Source: Ascaris suum (Eukaryota; Nematoda; Chromadorea; Rhabditida; Ascarididae). From it: a DNA stretch of 64,000 nt. The position numbers and the translations under genes are program-made. The notes under the pieces are model-generated. The model saw only the letters and a program-made list of their open reading frames with translations. It did no database searches and was not told the origin of the DNA. Shown here piece by piece: positions 48,590-62,310 of this stretch. The stretch is taken from NCBI GenBank assembly GCA_013433145.1, contig CM024180.1, positions 1,054,001-1,118,000 of the forward strand. Reading direction: 5' to 3'. Each line of letters starts with the position of its first letter. Position 1 is the stretch's first letter.

Positions 48590-51500
48590 TCAGTCGTCTT
48601 GACTGTTATATCAATTTGAAACGTGGAGGCAACGCACAACGCTAAAATATGGTTTGGATTGTATCCACAAAATTTCGCAATTGTTATTTTAGTGGTTAGA
48701 AAGTTGGATCTATCAGACAGATAGACAAGCACACAGACGGAAAGATAGACACACGGTCATGTCAAACACATACGGACATATACACAGACAAAAACATGTC
48801 GCCCTTATATAAATTTATTCATTATTATGCATTTTGCAAGCACAAGCTTATAAGAACATTCAATGGCTAACTTATGATGCAGGTGTGGAAAATTTGAGCT
48901 ACAAAAGCCATTGCAAGAGAATATTAACGATCAGAAAGTGTCGAATAAATGTGTTTCGAGATTAATGATGAGGCACAGATGTTCTGAAAAATCATCTCAT
49001 ATCTTCCTTTGCATACCTTTGCAAAAATCATCTCATATCTTCCATACCTTTGCAAAAATCATCTCATATCTTCCTTTGCATACCTTTGCAAAAATCATCT
49101 CATATCTTCCTTTGCATACCTTTGCAAATATACGTTTTCAAGATGCACTGAGGCATTACAAGTGCGCCTATGTATATTCATCTAGGTTTGTCTATGAGTA
49201 TGTCTGCTTGTCGTGCTATATGTACGGCAATTAACAATCGCGGAAGCATTGAAGTCAATGTTACGAAATTTGATTGCTATAATATAACACAACTTGAATT
49301 GTTATATCAACTCGTATATCATATTCACTTCGATAATTAAAACTCAAAAGAAGTTATAAGCAACTAAAAGTCAGAAATTTAAAAATTCAAGGACTTTTTG
49401 CACTGATCGAATCATATAAAAGTCGTTTTTTGAACACACAAATGTTTGAAATAATCAAAAAAAAAACATTATTTTGCATATTGACTGTTTATTCGATATA
49501 GATGAAAAACTGACAGATGAAATGAGAAGAGCATAACGAGAAATATCGTACTAGTCAATCTCGTTCCACTTTTTTTTTCTGCGTAAATTAAAATACAAAA
49601 ATAAAAAAAGTGCAAAATGCGCACAAATTACTAGAAAGGTGAGAATGAACTCCACACTCAATGAACACAATAACAGTAATACATATACGCGTTGAGGTGT
49701 GATTTATCATCGAGTATCATTGTTCGGTTTTGTATAGAAATGTAATATCAAATCAAGAATAGAATTGTTGATGAATATACATTCCATTCATTCTATATAT
49801 CAAGTATGAATCACTTGCAAAACTTATGACGTATTCTGTAATAGAGAAATTTTGAGCTTTGCGGCAAAAAACTCGAGGCAACTATTTGGTAAGTAGTAAT
49901 TGGGAAGAATTAGCTTATATCAAAAAGTAATGCAAATATAACCTCTAGGCTCTCATGTACGTCGAAATTAGAAAAAAACTGAACCAAAATTGAATAAAAT
50001 AGAGAGGACGATAACAAAGAAGTGGCTGTTCGATATGTAAGACAGATATAGATGCGTATAGAAATATATCTAAATATTTCAGTCAAAACGGAAATGCATC
50101 GTTTTAGGTCAAAGACAATTATATTCATTAGCAAGCATAAAATAGGAGAAGCTAGCGATCTGTGCAAACAATATGAAGATGAGAACTACTTTAGAATGTC
50201 GATCTGATTGAAAATGCAGCATCTTTGATTTCAAAAGTGAAAAGAAAAAAAAAATTCTGATCAATGCTCACAAATATTTTATGGGCCATAGAACGATTGA
50301 AAAAAAAATGAATGTTCATCAAGATGGAATCACCTTTCGCTCCATTTTACTTGGTAAGCTTGGGCATAAAAATTTCGTAAAAAGAGAGGAAATAACAGAC
50401 GAGAAATACAACGAGAGATTTTAAATTATTATTGACAACCATGTGCACGCATCACCTACCTATACGTGCACTTTGATGAATATTGAACATCATAAGATTA
50501 TAAAAGAATATGTGCTTCGTCTTTTATAATTTATTACAAATAAATAAAAACTCATACGCTGATCATAGAACGAATGCTCAAAGAACTCTTCAGATTTGAG
50601 CACATAAATGAAATGTATTCTGTAACTCAGAGTGTAGTCTCGTTATGTCCACTAATATTGTTCATTGTTGTCTTGTAAACCGGCAATATAAATAAGAATA
50701 CACATTTTTTGCAATGTTTGCTCAAATCCATTTCATCGCGAGATTCATAGTGCCTTTACATGTAGCGCTAATCCTATGCCATTATTGCAAATGAAATGAA
50801 AATTCGAATGCGAATTCAAATTTCGCATGCGAAATCGCAACTGAGCCCGATTTTTTCTCAAAAAGAAGGATTTTAATGCTAACTAAAGGGAAGTTGATGA
50901 AATAAAGAACATCATAATTATTCAAGGAAAGTTGCATGCGTTTACTCTTGCACATGACTGATTATTGCGTGATTCATGTCGCCATATCGACACCTCCTCA
51001 TTGCTGTTCCCTTCAGAAATGAGGCGGAAAAAGGTTAGTCGTAAAATTGTTAATGGAGAGCTTGAAATTAGAAATAATTGGAAATACAAGTGAATGTTGG
51101 CAAATTTGGCGAAAAATTGAAATGTTGATACTGAAAGAAAATCATGAACTATTTCAGCGATTTGGTATGGTTGACCAACTTCAGTTGAAGAGATGCATCG
51201 ATATCGGACAAAATCCATAAATAGTTTCAACCACATAGAACGTTTTGGCCAAATTCAGAAACGATTTAAACGATGTTAGGTTTATTGACTAAGTTCCAAT
51301 TGTTGCTTAACAATGAAGTTTTAAAATGAGTTACTTCTGCCTTTGCAACATACAACTCTGCTATATTCAGGACAAACCCAGGCGATAGAAATGAGTGGCA
51401 TCGAAGGAAAACTTTTCTATTCGCGGGCTACCGAAATTGTAATTTGGGAGCTGTTTTCCTTGTTTTCTGCTTGCTTGTGATAGCCCGGTAATTCCAGCAG

Positions 51501-54454
51501 AGTTTTTCGAGCTGATAGGAAGTGAATGTTGAAGGAAAGGTTATGCGTGAAATTTAGTATACGATCCTATATTTATCGAGTTTAAAAGACTTTGGACGAT
51601 AACACAAATTTGTCTGTTCGGATGCAAGTTGAAAGATGATATGCACGTCTACATATACATAAAGAGAGAATAAAATGACAAAGTAAAACGCAAATAATGC
51701 ATAAATGAGCACAAAATGACATGAGATTAATGAATCGATTAGGGAAATGTGAATATGAGGTATGTTTGAAATTAGTCCACCTTAAATTACGAAGCAGTAC
51801 TAGTGGAAAACCACAGCAGTGCGAGAAATACTTTAATGACTATATTTAAGTATAGCAAAACTGAAAACAATAATAGAATTTCAATAAAGTTATGAGATAT
51901 GTAATTTATATCTATATTGCTGTATTGAATGATTATTTCCAACATCATTTTATGCCAAAAACAAATGTCAATTGAATTCAAAAACCATCATTGGGATAAT
52001 TGCAAGCTAGAAATTAATTAATAACTGAATGGTTCATTTTATTCTTTCATGACACCAAAATATACCTTCAATATGCTCGATAAATTCGATATTTTATAAT
52101 GTAATAATCGAAATATTGCTGCTCTTTAAGTCATACTCAAAATCGAGTGTTTTCTGTTCGAAGAGCACAAATACGGTGAATTGAATGATTTTTTCGATAC
52201 TTTCGGGCATTCTAACGCCAAATTCTGACGCCATTCTAACGCTCTTATAGCTTCGAAGAAAAAAGGTGGATAAATTCATTGAAAAAAAAATTTCATTTCT
52301 TTCAAGACGATATTCTTCAAAAAGAACTAAAATAAAACCTCTGAATGACTAATTAAAACCATCGTTATTAGATAATAAACAGCAATTTCAAAACTTCAGC
52401 AAATAAATGAGCGTATGTGAATAACACAACATAAAAGAGTGTTCTCAATGAGGGCAATCATTGAGAGATGAATTGTTGTGCCATTTTCCGGTTTCCATGA
52501 CAAATCGATCGAAAAACTACGCTTGGGTAACTGCACTCATCGGACAAATCCCCTACCAGTTGAAGGCTACCTTTTATAATATAATCTAAAACTAGAATCG
52601 TATAGATTCACTATAGAATAATGAGCATTGTCGCATCATATGAACAGGCATATTTGAGAGGTTGGAGAGGGAGAATGAGAGTTGTTGGCACAATATGCTC
52701 ATAGCAAATGGAAAAGTTTTTGTGGTTTAAAAAAAAGCTTAAAACTCAAAAGAAAAACGAAGAAACTATTATTGTTATTATTATTGGTAAAATACTTGAA
52801 ATAATTTCTACATTCTTCAATCGAAGAAAAATATAATTTTTAAGGATATAGAATAGGATAATTCTGCTTTTCAAGAATCGTCGAAGAATATCCTCACACA
52901 TATACGCCGTAGAAAATGGTCGAAATTTGAAGAACAGGTAGGCGCTTTTCATTATAGTACCCTTATGATATGGCGTAAAAAAAAACTATTGAGTAAGTTA
53001 AAACCACCTTATTTGTGGAAATGAATGCTTATCAGTGACGAAACTTATCAGCAATGCCTTAAATGACTGAGGGAATCAGCACTTTTAAATGAGTGATGGC
53101 TATCAGCATAAATGAATAAATTGACAAAAATAATAGGAGTAGATCTTCATGAATAGAGGCTACGAAGAAGAGGATGAGGCTTGTCTATCCCGTCCATCCC
53201 ACACTTCACATTCCCTTGCTTAGAACCGAAAAAATAGAACACTTTAATAAATGCTCCGTGAGCATATGCCTCTTCCCTGGAAAAAAACACCATGCCATAT
53301 CAACCATTTATTTTTTTTAGACATAATGTATACAAATATTACTTCAATACTTATTCCGGATGAACCGATAAATTAGACGAAAAAAAGAACAAGCCCTGAA
53401 AGGTAGCCGACTCTTCTTGAATAAAGCCTTCTTCATTTAAAAGAACACACGTTTCTTTTTCCTTCCGCCTCCTCCAACTCCCTTAACTCCGCCCTATGTA
53501 TGCAATGGAAAATTCATGCTCTTGTGCACTGATTCAGGCAAGACAATATGCGACTATGCGTTCATGTAAACACTTTGAATTCATCCTACTTTGTTACATA
53601 AAGTAAAGTTAATGAGTTATCTCTATTATTGTTCATCTCTATGGATACCAATAATTTATGAACATGATGAAACTAATAAACATGATTCAAACGAAAGAAG
53701 AAATTAAAGCAGTATTTCATGTCAGCTTATGTTTCAGGTCAATGCAATATTTCAATTCAGCTTCAGGTCATTGATATAATCCTGTTTTTGTTCATCAGGC
53801 AAGTGCTCTACCTGTGAACAATATTAAGATTATAGCAATTGCTGCTTCAAATGCATAGTTGGTTTAATGAACTATAGTTGTTCTTTGTGGCAGGTTATAA
53901 TATCTGTCAATAGCACACCTCCCTGTTATGCGTCACTCTTCCTATTGACCACAGTAGCTTTTGTGCTGACTTGAATAGCTCCTTTTCACTAGTTTCTATT
54001 CGGAAAATCCAAATGACGTCAACAAGTAGAAAAGAGGGATTCGATATAAAATGAATGTTTACGAATTGTTAAGTAAGTAATCCACAATGCAAAAATAAAT
54101 CCTCAACAAAGTAAGAAACAAACACGCTCTCAATTCAGTGTTGTGATGAAAAGAAATTCTGCATTGATGATAAGACTGTTCTTATTAACAAAAAAAAAAA
54201 AAAAAAAAATCGGTTACGATGGACACATTTATCAGTTATCTGTGGAATGATATGATAACAATCCGCTACATGATCAGATAAAGAATGATAGGCAAAGAGA
54301 GGAAGGTAATGGAAACGAGCACGAAGTATAACACCAAGTGATAATTTATCGTTTTTTTTTTTCAATAATGTAATCCATTCTTGAAATTTACGATGATTCA
54401 ACGCTATGGTCTTTAAATGCTCGTTTGCAAATCGCAAAGTGCATCGCAGAAGTG
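48590..54454. other. AT-rich intergenic DNA
   Basis: Apart from the 36-bp minisatellite at 48987-49125 and a GACA/GATA-like stretch at about 48714-48800, I see no gene. Open frames at 50922-51236, 52746-52952 and elsewhere are Phe/Leu/Ser-rich products of A/T-rich DNA. The 100-residue minus frame at 54135-54437 has coding-like codon choice but overlaps a long A run at 54190-54209 and is unrecognised. Confidence 0.55.
48987..49125. repeat. 36-bp minisatellite, four copies
   Basis: Four tandem copies of a 36-bp unit containing ATCATCTCATATCTTCC and ATACCTTTGC; the second copy lacks 5 bp. The copies are otherwise nearly identical, so the expansion is recent. Confidence 0.95.
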
Positions 54455-54537
54455 CTAGACATGAGGGTATTGACCATAACTACGCACATCCGTCTGTTCA
54501 GCATATCCAGCCAACTTAGCACCACTGGAAGCTGAGG
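54455..54537 (-). CDS. Orphan terminal-exon candidate, unknown gene
   Basis: A minus segment after a good acceptor (AATTTTTAG) encodes 26 residues, SASSGAKLAGYAEQTDVRSY then GQYPHV, and a TAG stop at 54457-54455. Composition and codon use look coding. It enters with two bases, which is phase-compatible with the donor of the candidate exon at 56101-56272. I do not recognise the protein. Confidence 0.25.
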
Positions 54538-56100
54538 CTAAAAATTTGGCACATCATAGATTTCAAGTTCGCTAGATTCAACAACAATTCTTTCGCTAGA
54601 TTTCAAGTTAATTCATCAACTAGAACAGCAATATACGCATGAAAATGGCCCGAATGATTGCTGCATATTATTAGCAAGCAAGGGAGCACTTTATTAGAGA
54701 ATTTGCCGCATTTTATAGGCGTTTAATCGCTTTTTGCAACTCTTACGAATCCTTTACAGAAGTTTCGCATTTTTGTGATCGGACTGATATAAAATGAAAG
54801 TCTAACAAGGTGCAAGTTATTTCTATGGGAGATCATTCCACCCACTGAATATTAACAAGACGACCATTCGATAGGCTTTTCCCATCAAATTTAGAGCTTT
54901 GGCTTCATTCACATTCAATCTTAAGCGACACTGCATAAAGAAACACGGGTAGATGTGTGCGGATATAACGCCACCATAAGGCACTCTACACTTGCAACCA
55001 TTTAAAGGCATATAATGGTGATGGTTTATTGCGATTCCCGAAAATATTCAGGTTATTTTGGAGCATGTAGGTGAATAAATGAAACTGATAAAATTAAATC
55101 ATACAGAAACGAAAAGAAGGCTGCCGATTGCAGTGAGAAAGAAACTTCGGCGAGCAATTAAAAAACGACTCATAGAAGAGCGCGAAGTTCTTTTGGGTTT
55201 TCAATGAGTGTTTGCTCACAAGTTCAAAAACCTGCATTCGAAACGAACTCCACTCCAGAAAGCATAAAAAAACTTTCAGAACAACTAAAGGAATTCTGGA
55301 ACTCTATATGAAAGTGGTCCTAGTGACATTCCAATGATTGTTATGAATCATCGCAAAATGGTTGTATGATTATGGAAATTGGGGAAGTTTTTTGGAGAAG
55401 GATTGGGGAAGAAGGAAGCACAAACCTCTAGTTCCGAAATTCATCCCATCTGTCCTCTCCGGAATGCAATTCTACATTCTCGTTTAGGGTGATGTCATCG
55501 GAAGTGAAAAGCACCTTACTTGATACTCACCTATTCAGGTAACCACTGCAACGTTTTCAGTTTCATGATTTACCAATTATTTATTGAAGGGGACGGGGAG
55601 AGGGAGGGGGAGGTACCAGTTTCGCTTAAAAGGTTTCCGATCATTCATTTTGGTACCTTATCATTCAACGATTACATCCAACATCTCCAATTTTAGAATT
55701 AATTAAATAAGGTTTATCAACATATTCTTCGTTTAAAGTCAGTGTATTACAATATGATAGGAACGCAACAGTTTAAAAAAATGAATGTGGAAAAAAGCTC
55801 GTAAGGTTCCACTAATATTCTTTGCGAATATTTTCGACTGTTTAAGATGCTTACTTTAAAAAAAATGAAATTCATTGGTAACACAAAAAAAAATCTATTC
55901 TATTAGGAAAATAAAATCACATTGCAAGGTGAATGCAATGATTCGCTAATGGCATATGCAGGAAATATTGTCAGAGCATTAAGCGAATAGTTACTTTATG
56001 GGATGAAATTAATAAAATATAAGTAACTGAGGTAATATAATTGAATATCCCCCCCCCCCCCCCCCTCTACTTTTTACAGAATCTGTTAAAAAGAAATAAC

Positions 56101-56272
56101 CTGCAAAGGCGATGGGTACATAATGAATATCGGCGATTATATATGGTCGTAGGTTGAATATTGCACCGGAGGCGATTTTGGTATGCACGAAATAAGTATG
56201 AAATGGAAATTGTGCCTGATCAGTCGGCGCAATTTTTAATTTTTTTTGCATTGAATCTATGAGATTTATCGT
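56101..56272 (-). CDS. Orphan exon candidate, unknown gene
   Basis: A minus segment after TCTTTGTAG encodes TINLIDSMQKKLKIAPTDQA, then QFPFHTYFVHTKIASGAIF and NLRPYIIADIHYVPIAFA, ending in phase 1 at GTTATT, the same donor form used in SLC28 intron 10. Translation could also begin at the internal ATG (56251-56249). C-ending codons in the second half (ATC GCC, GCC TCC, TTC AAC) set it apart from surrounding A/T-rich DNA. No family recognised. It may belong with the terminal candidate at 54455-54537. Confidence 0.3.
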
Positions 56273-56710
56273 CTACAAAGATTTTCGTGAAATAAAACAA
56301 AAGCGAGCCTAACGAACTACTCATGTTTCAGCCGGTTGAATACTTTGTGCAAAATTTCTAAAGACATTCTTTTTACTTTTGCTCTGCCATCAAACCGGTT
56401 TCGAATATAGCGGAATTGTGATGACAATTATAGAATATTCTCAACTAGCATTTATAACATATACTCAACGATGCAACTCACATTTGAAGAAATATTTTTC
56501 AATTTTTCCCCCCGAAGGAAAACTTAGCCAATTATGGCTGAGGCGAAAACGAAGCAAATGAGTGAGTGTACATTTTAGGTGATTCAGTTAATTTTTCCGC
56601 TGATCATTCGAACCCTTCATCGATGAATCGTACTAATGAGAGGCGAACATAATTTTTTAATTATACGATTGCGTTTCAATTTCTTATCTTAGTTTCTTTC
56701 ATTGTTTAAA

Positions 56711-56885
<175 letters not shown>

Positions 56886-58080
56886 TGCTTTGTTATGCAG
56901 ATTCTGTGCAATGGAACAAATGAGAAAGCACATCAGAGTAGCCGTTATAGCACCGAAGGCGACAACTGACCTGACCCACGATACGAAGCGTTTCCATTAG
57001 CTCACAGCGAATGACAAAACGTCAGCAAAAACATATCAAATATTATGATTGACATATCAAAACATATCAAATATTGGCTGTAGAAATCTTTCAGAAACGA
57101 TTCGCTATTTTCGCGTGCATTGAGGCCAGCTCTCAGATCGATTGTTAAATGGCATTTCAATTGTAGTTATTGGCATTTACCTTTGAGTTTTCTAGAAGTT
57201 GATATATCAACTTAAAAGGTTCTCTGGAGGTTTCTTCGGTGGTTACCTAAGAGGGTCATTAGAGGTGTTAATCAAGTCATCAAATTGCCTATCTATACAA
57301 CAAAGGGACACATACCTCTATATGTCTAGACATAACGTCATCATAACGTAATTTGCTAACGCACTTAGCACTAACTAGATAGACGATACGTTGTTGGGTT
57401 ATGATGCGATTTTTTCGCAATACAGCTCAAGAGCTTCTAAAGGGTATGATGAAATAACTAGAAGTAGGTTCATCGTATGAATTTTGTCATGGTTATTTAT
57501 CAGAAACCTTCACTGTCACGGAACCAATGCAATTTTTGTATGGGATCAGGTTTACACATAACTGTCTGGTTCACATGTTTACAGGTATTTACATGTCTTC
57601 CAGGTGAATTTCTCTGAATCGCATACTCATGAAGCTAGTGCTCACATCTTGCAATTACTCCATGGAACTTTATCCACAGACTGAGTATGCATCTGTGGAC
57701 AGATGATAGTCGAAAGCTATAGGTTATCGGTCAGAATATCTCAGTAGACTTTTCGCCGAATGAGCACTACAATGAGCACTACCTTCATAGCATTTCCGCG
57801 CTAACAAATTACCAAATAATTAAGTATTAACGAAAAAGTATTCGTTAGAGCATGATTTAAGAGTAAAACAATTTTAAAGCGCTTTAAAAATTTTTAAAAA
57901 AATTGAAGCAAAAAAAGAAATTATTTCTGAAGAGTATTAGAAAGTATACATGACGATAACTGCCACATTTAGCAACTATTCACTAAGCGTTCTCATTGCC
58001 AACAATGACTATATTTGAGCAGATAATGTGATATGATAAGCAGAGCATATTGCATGACGTTATCGATTTGATAATAGAAA

Positions 58081-58505
58081 TCACACTTTGAAACGAGCAA
58101 TCAATCTTATCGATGTGGTATGATCATAAGGAATGATGCCAAAAAAGGCATCAACGTACTTCTTTTTGCAGTTGCAACGTGAATTCAAACAGACACTGCA
58201 AGTGATTCCTGATGATCTATGAAGAGATCTGCCTATGGAGATCTTTATAACCTGATCACTTGACAATCCCGACTGAACGCGGAAAGGCAAACCGTGAATA
58301 TAGGCTCATGAAGGCTAGGAACCCGAACGTCACTGCCGCAAACCTCAACGTTAAAAAGTCGACTATGGAACTCGACAGATCTGCGCCGACCGTTGGCGAA
58401 TGGACGGATCGTCAGGTGATTAGGTGATGAAACCCGCTCCATAGTCAACACATTAAGTGTACTATTCATATATGAGATGATATTCAAAGGCTGCTTGAGA
58501 ATCAC
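58081..58505 (-). CDS. GC-richer islet with exon-like minus frames, unknown
   Basis: The minus frame 58272-58081 follows a good acceptor (TTGCCTTTCCGCGTTCAG) and encodes 63 residues ending at TGA, including a Cys-rich stretch ITCSVCLNSRCNCKKKY and then FFGIIPYDHTTSIRL. Upstream, another minus frame (58505-58245) reads SVEFHSRLFNVEVCGSDVRV and VPSLHEPIFTVCL. The two are in different frames. This could be two exons of a gene or a worn mobile-element piece. I cannot assign it. Confidence 0.3.
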
Positions 58506-61500
58506 GAAAACAGTGATCGGAATTAATTAAAAAATTCATGGAAGCCAATATTCTCGGTGTTTCGATTTGGGATGACCTCAGCATAGAGGGAGTAAATTGG
58601 TTTGAATATTTGCTGGCGATTTGTACGTTCATGGCTTCTCCCCCTCCCCTTCCCCCGTTTATCAGTAGCCATAGTTGTTCCGGCTATTTGTAGTCTGATC
58701 TAGCTTGAAGGGCAAATTTCTTGTTAAATCGAAGGTGGATTCTTTAGCCTGTGATCGATCAGCGAAACTTACTTTTTCGGTGCTTTTATTCGATCACCTA
58801 CGATATATGATGAGACTTTTATAACTCGAGAATCATATCGAACGTTATATAATTTCTCTCTCTCTTTTTTTTTTTTTTAATTCGAGAGTATCGATGAACT
58901 GAAGGGAATAGCAAAGAACATCGTCGTTCATCTCGTTGATTGTAGCTCGGTAGCAGCACGATCGCTAATTTCAAAACGATGGCAAATTTATTCAACTGCC
59001 TAAATATTTCAGTTGTCTAACCCAAAGCGCTAACATTTCATTGCTTTGATTCATTACAAACGAAACAAATATGAAACTATAAATCAAGTAGGTAATGAAG
59101 AGATCATAAGTAATTCGAATACAACCCCTATGCAAATTATTTTGTTATCAATGGAAATTTTCAAAAACTGAATGTTTCGTATATTTTGCGTATTTTCTAC
59201 GTTTATATTTTATTATCCTTATCAAATTATGGTGGATCGTTTAGTATCGCTTTCCATACCTATTAAATGGTTACTCTTCCAGATTGCAACGTTTCTTCTT
59301 TTTGCCTCAACTTATTCACATGTATTTGTATGCTTTTTCATCTTGGAACATTGCAATAAATAAATAAATAAGACCACTATGAGAGAAATTTGTTTCACCT
59401 CAGGAGAAATTCATCGACAAAAAAAATGATCGATTTCAATTTAAAAATTATCGAAAACTTATCGCGAAAGAACCGATCATATCAGTCAAGTTTTAACCAT
59501 AGCGGAACTGATTGAGTAGGAAAGAATCGATGGGACTTTATATGCAACAATTTTTGCGATATCTTTCGAAACTACCACTAAATTATAGTGGACTCTCAGA
59601 GAAGGGGAAGGGAGAGGAGGAGATACGCAATCTTTCAATAATCAATGTCTATCCAATCCTATTTAAAAGAAAAGAGAAGAAATATTTTATAAGGTGAAAA
59701 AAAAAATGTCCAACACTTAGCAAAAAAAAAAAAATTCATCGCTTAATGAATAATCACTGAGAGACTTTGTTGAGCGATAAAAATTTTCCGATTTTGTTGA
59801 GAGAATATAAAATTGAGTTGGAAATCAGCCAAAAAAAAATTTTTTTTTCAAAGAGACTAAAACTAATAAACTCCTCAAACTTTCGTTATATGGAAATAAG
59901 AATGAAACTAGAGAAAATCAAAAATCTTTCAGTTCGAAAAAAAAAGAAACTATTAGGTAAAATTGATGTAAATTATAGCGAAGGAAAGAGATATGTAAAT
60001 TTTACAATAATCTATGCCGACTTCTTTAATTTATGCAAATGAACGTCCTTATAGCTTACCGTAATAAATGAATAATCATCAGCAAGGAGTCAGTTTCTAA
60101 TTGAAAAAAAAAGGCGACTTAAATAATTCTAGCTTCCTTTAGTACCATTTATAAATAAAAAATATTTATTTTTTTAATTAAAATATTTCAAATCTTATTT
60201 TAAATTATCTGAATAATAAATATTAGAATATGATAGTTCACAATTGTTATAACGATCGCATTCTTTAATTTCAAGATTGGAATAGAAAAATGAACGAAAA
60301 ACGATGGAATGTTGGTTAAAAAAAAAAAAAAGAAGAAGAGTGGTGTGTCATCGTTATCGTTGAAGCAACTGCAATTATATCAGCAATAGACTTCTATTTT
60401 ATTGCACATCTATTACTAGTTTAATCTTTAATGATGCTTTTGATACTGCGTTTCTTACAATCGATGAGGCGAGCAAATATCAAATGAAAGAGCTTAATTG
60501 TCTCTTTTATTCTTTAAAAGTCAGTTTGTTGTCACGCTCGCTGGATTTATTTTTTGAACCAAGCACTAGGTACTACCTTTCACCTGCACCATTTATGAGA
60601 ACATACGACCTAAGACGAGAAGGTGTTCGAGGCATTATTTTATGGCCATTGGTCCGCCGGGGACAGTCGTCCAATTTTCAAAGAAAAAAAAATTCAAATA
60701 TATCAATTTCATCGCCTCCTGCTCTCTACCCTCTCCCCCCCCCCCCCCCCCCCACCCCTCACCTACTGAGTTCTTGAATTCCAGCCGAATACTCCAGAAA
60801 AATTTGATATTGTGGAAATTATGACGTTCAATTTATTAGCTCATAAATCAATATCAAAATTTACTGAGATAAAGATCTAAAAAGCAATAACTGCAACTTT
60901 TTCCAAGAACTCAGAAACACTAACGATCACTCCAAAATATTTGAAACAGGGAAATTTGCTCTACGTTCAAGATATATTGATATGCTCTTATTTATGGCTA
61001 TGACACTTGCAAATAAACTTATGGACTTTCAATTTTTCTTTGAAAAACTCACATAATTAAATTATTATATAGAAGTGCTTTTGTAGTTTGTAATTTTCCA
61101 CTACAGACGGTATTATAATGTAATTCGCAAGTAATTCACTAGCAAATAATCAATTTCACAATATCTTCTTTTAAAAAACACTTTAAGTCTACAATAATTA
61201 ACTAAATTGTTGATTTACCTTTTTTTTCCAGAAATATACTAGTATGGATTAAATGAGTTAATAAAATCCGTACAAATAACTGGACGATTTAAATGATTTA
61301 ATTATATTTCTTCAAAAAAAACTTTTATTTGGTTATAGGCGAAAATGGTCAAATAAATTCAAAAAAGATAAAAATAAAAATTAATGGTTGCAATTTGCAA
61401 ACGATAAAAAAAAAGATTCAAATATCTTTGCACATTTTTATATTTAAATTTATTAGCCATCATTCCCGATAGTGCCTATAAAATGTGACGAAAATAAAAT

Positions 61501-61739
61501 GAGTGAAAAATTTGTGTTTTTTTTTTTTGTTCTTCGATGCTAATTCGACAAAAAACTATTGATAAGAGTGAATCAACGAGGTATGCTGTTTAACAACCTA
61601 ATCGGCCTTTCAATATTTAAAAAAAGAAACTTTACAGCAAGAAATCGACAAATTGGCGGATTACAACCGTGGAACTAAGGTGACGATTAACTCTATTTTC
61701 ACTAGATAATGAAATCGATATTTATGATCACGTTTTATG

Positions 61740-62310
61740 GAAGCTATAGATACTGCTGGGCAAGTAATAACGGTAGGGACACTCAGTGGCACGAGTAAAC
61801 ATGTGATGCCAGCTGTGATAACTCTTAGGATAATATTACGAATTATGTGGAAGTATTTTAAAAAATGCATTGATGGTTGTATTTGGAAGTGTAATAGAAA
61901 CAGTAATAACTGGTATTACAGTAATAAATACCAAAAATTGATGGTTGTAGTGTAGAAGCAGTAATAAATGGAAGCAGTATTACTTATTGCCACGTTGAGC
62001 AGTGCTGAATTTATCCACTAAGCAGTATTGGTAATGACCGTGACCGGTGGAACTGGCAGTAGCAGTAACAAGTAGTATTTGTGACGTTAAATAGGTTAAG
62101 CTGATAATAGTAGTCAATAATCGTAGCGCATCACATGCGGGGGATAGTACTGTTGGACATTATTATAGTTACAGTAAGTAATACTGCAGTAAAAGTAATT
62201 GGACTTATTGTAAGTAGTAATTTAGTATCAGTAACAGCAATTAGGGTGAGCAGTAACATGAATTGAAAAGTAGGTAGTAAGTAATACTGATAGTAGTAGT
62301 AATGAAACTC
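61740..62310. repeat. Cryptically repetitive AGTAATA/CAGTAAC block
   Basis: Dense, irregular recurrences of GTAGTAAT, GCAGTAAC and TAGTAGTAG, all on the plus strand, over about 570 bp. This is a degenerated simple repeat. Confidence 0.75.

Noticed and set aside
54135..54437. A 100-residue minus frame with coding-like codons
   Set aside because: It runs through a long A tract (Phe run) and no family or splice context supports it; it overlaps the downstream side of the 54.46-kb exon candidate, where it might be 3' untranslated sequence.
54823..55011. A minus frame ending FSGWNDLP, resembling the R-V-x-x-x-W-N-x-L-P box of non-LTR elements
   Set aside because: Only the last few residues agree; the rest does not follow the family, so chance is more likely.
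59172..59363. A 63-residue hydrophobic plus frame followed by AATAAA
   Set aside because: T-rich DNA yields Phe/Leu-rich frames easily, and the AATAAA is part of an AAAT tandem.
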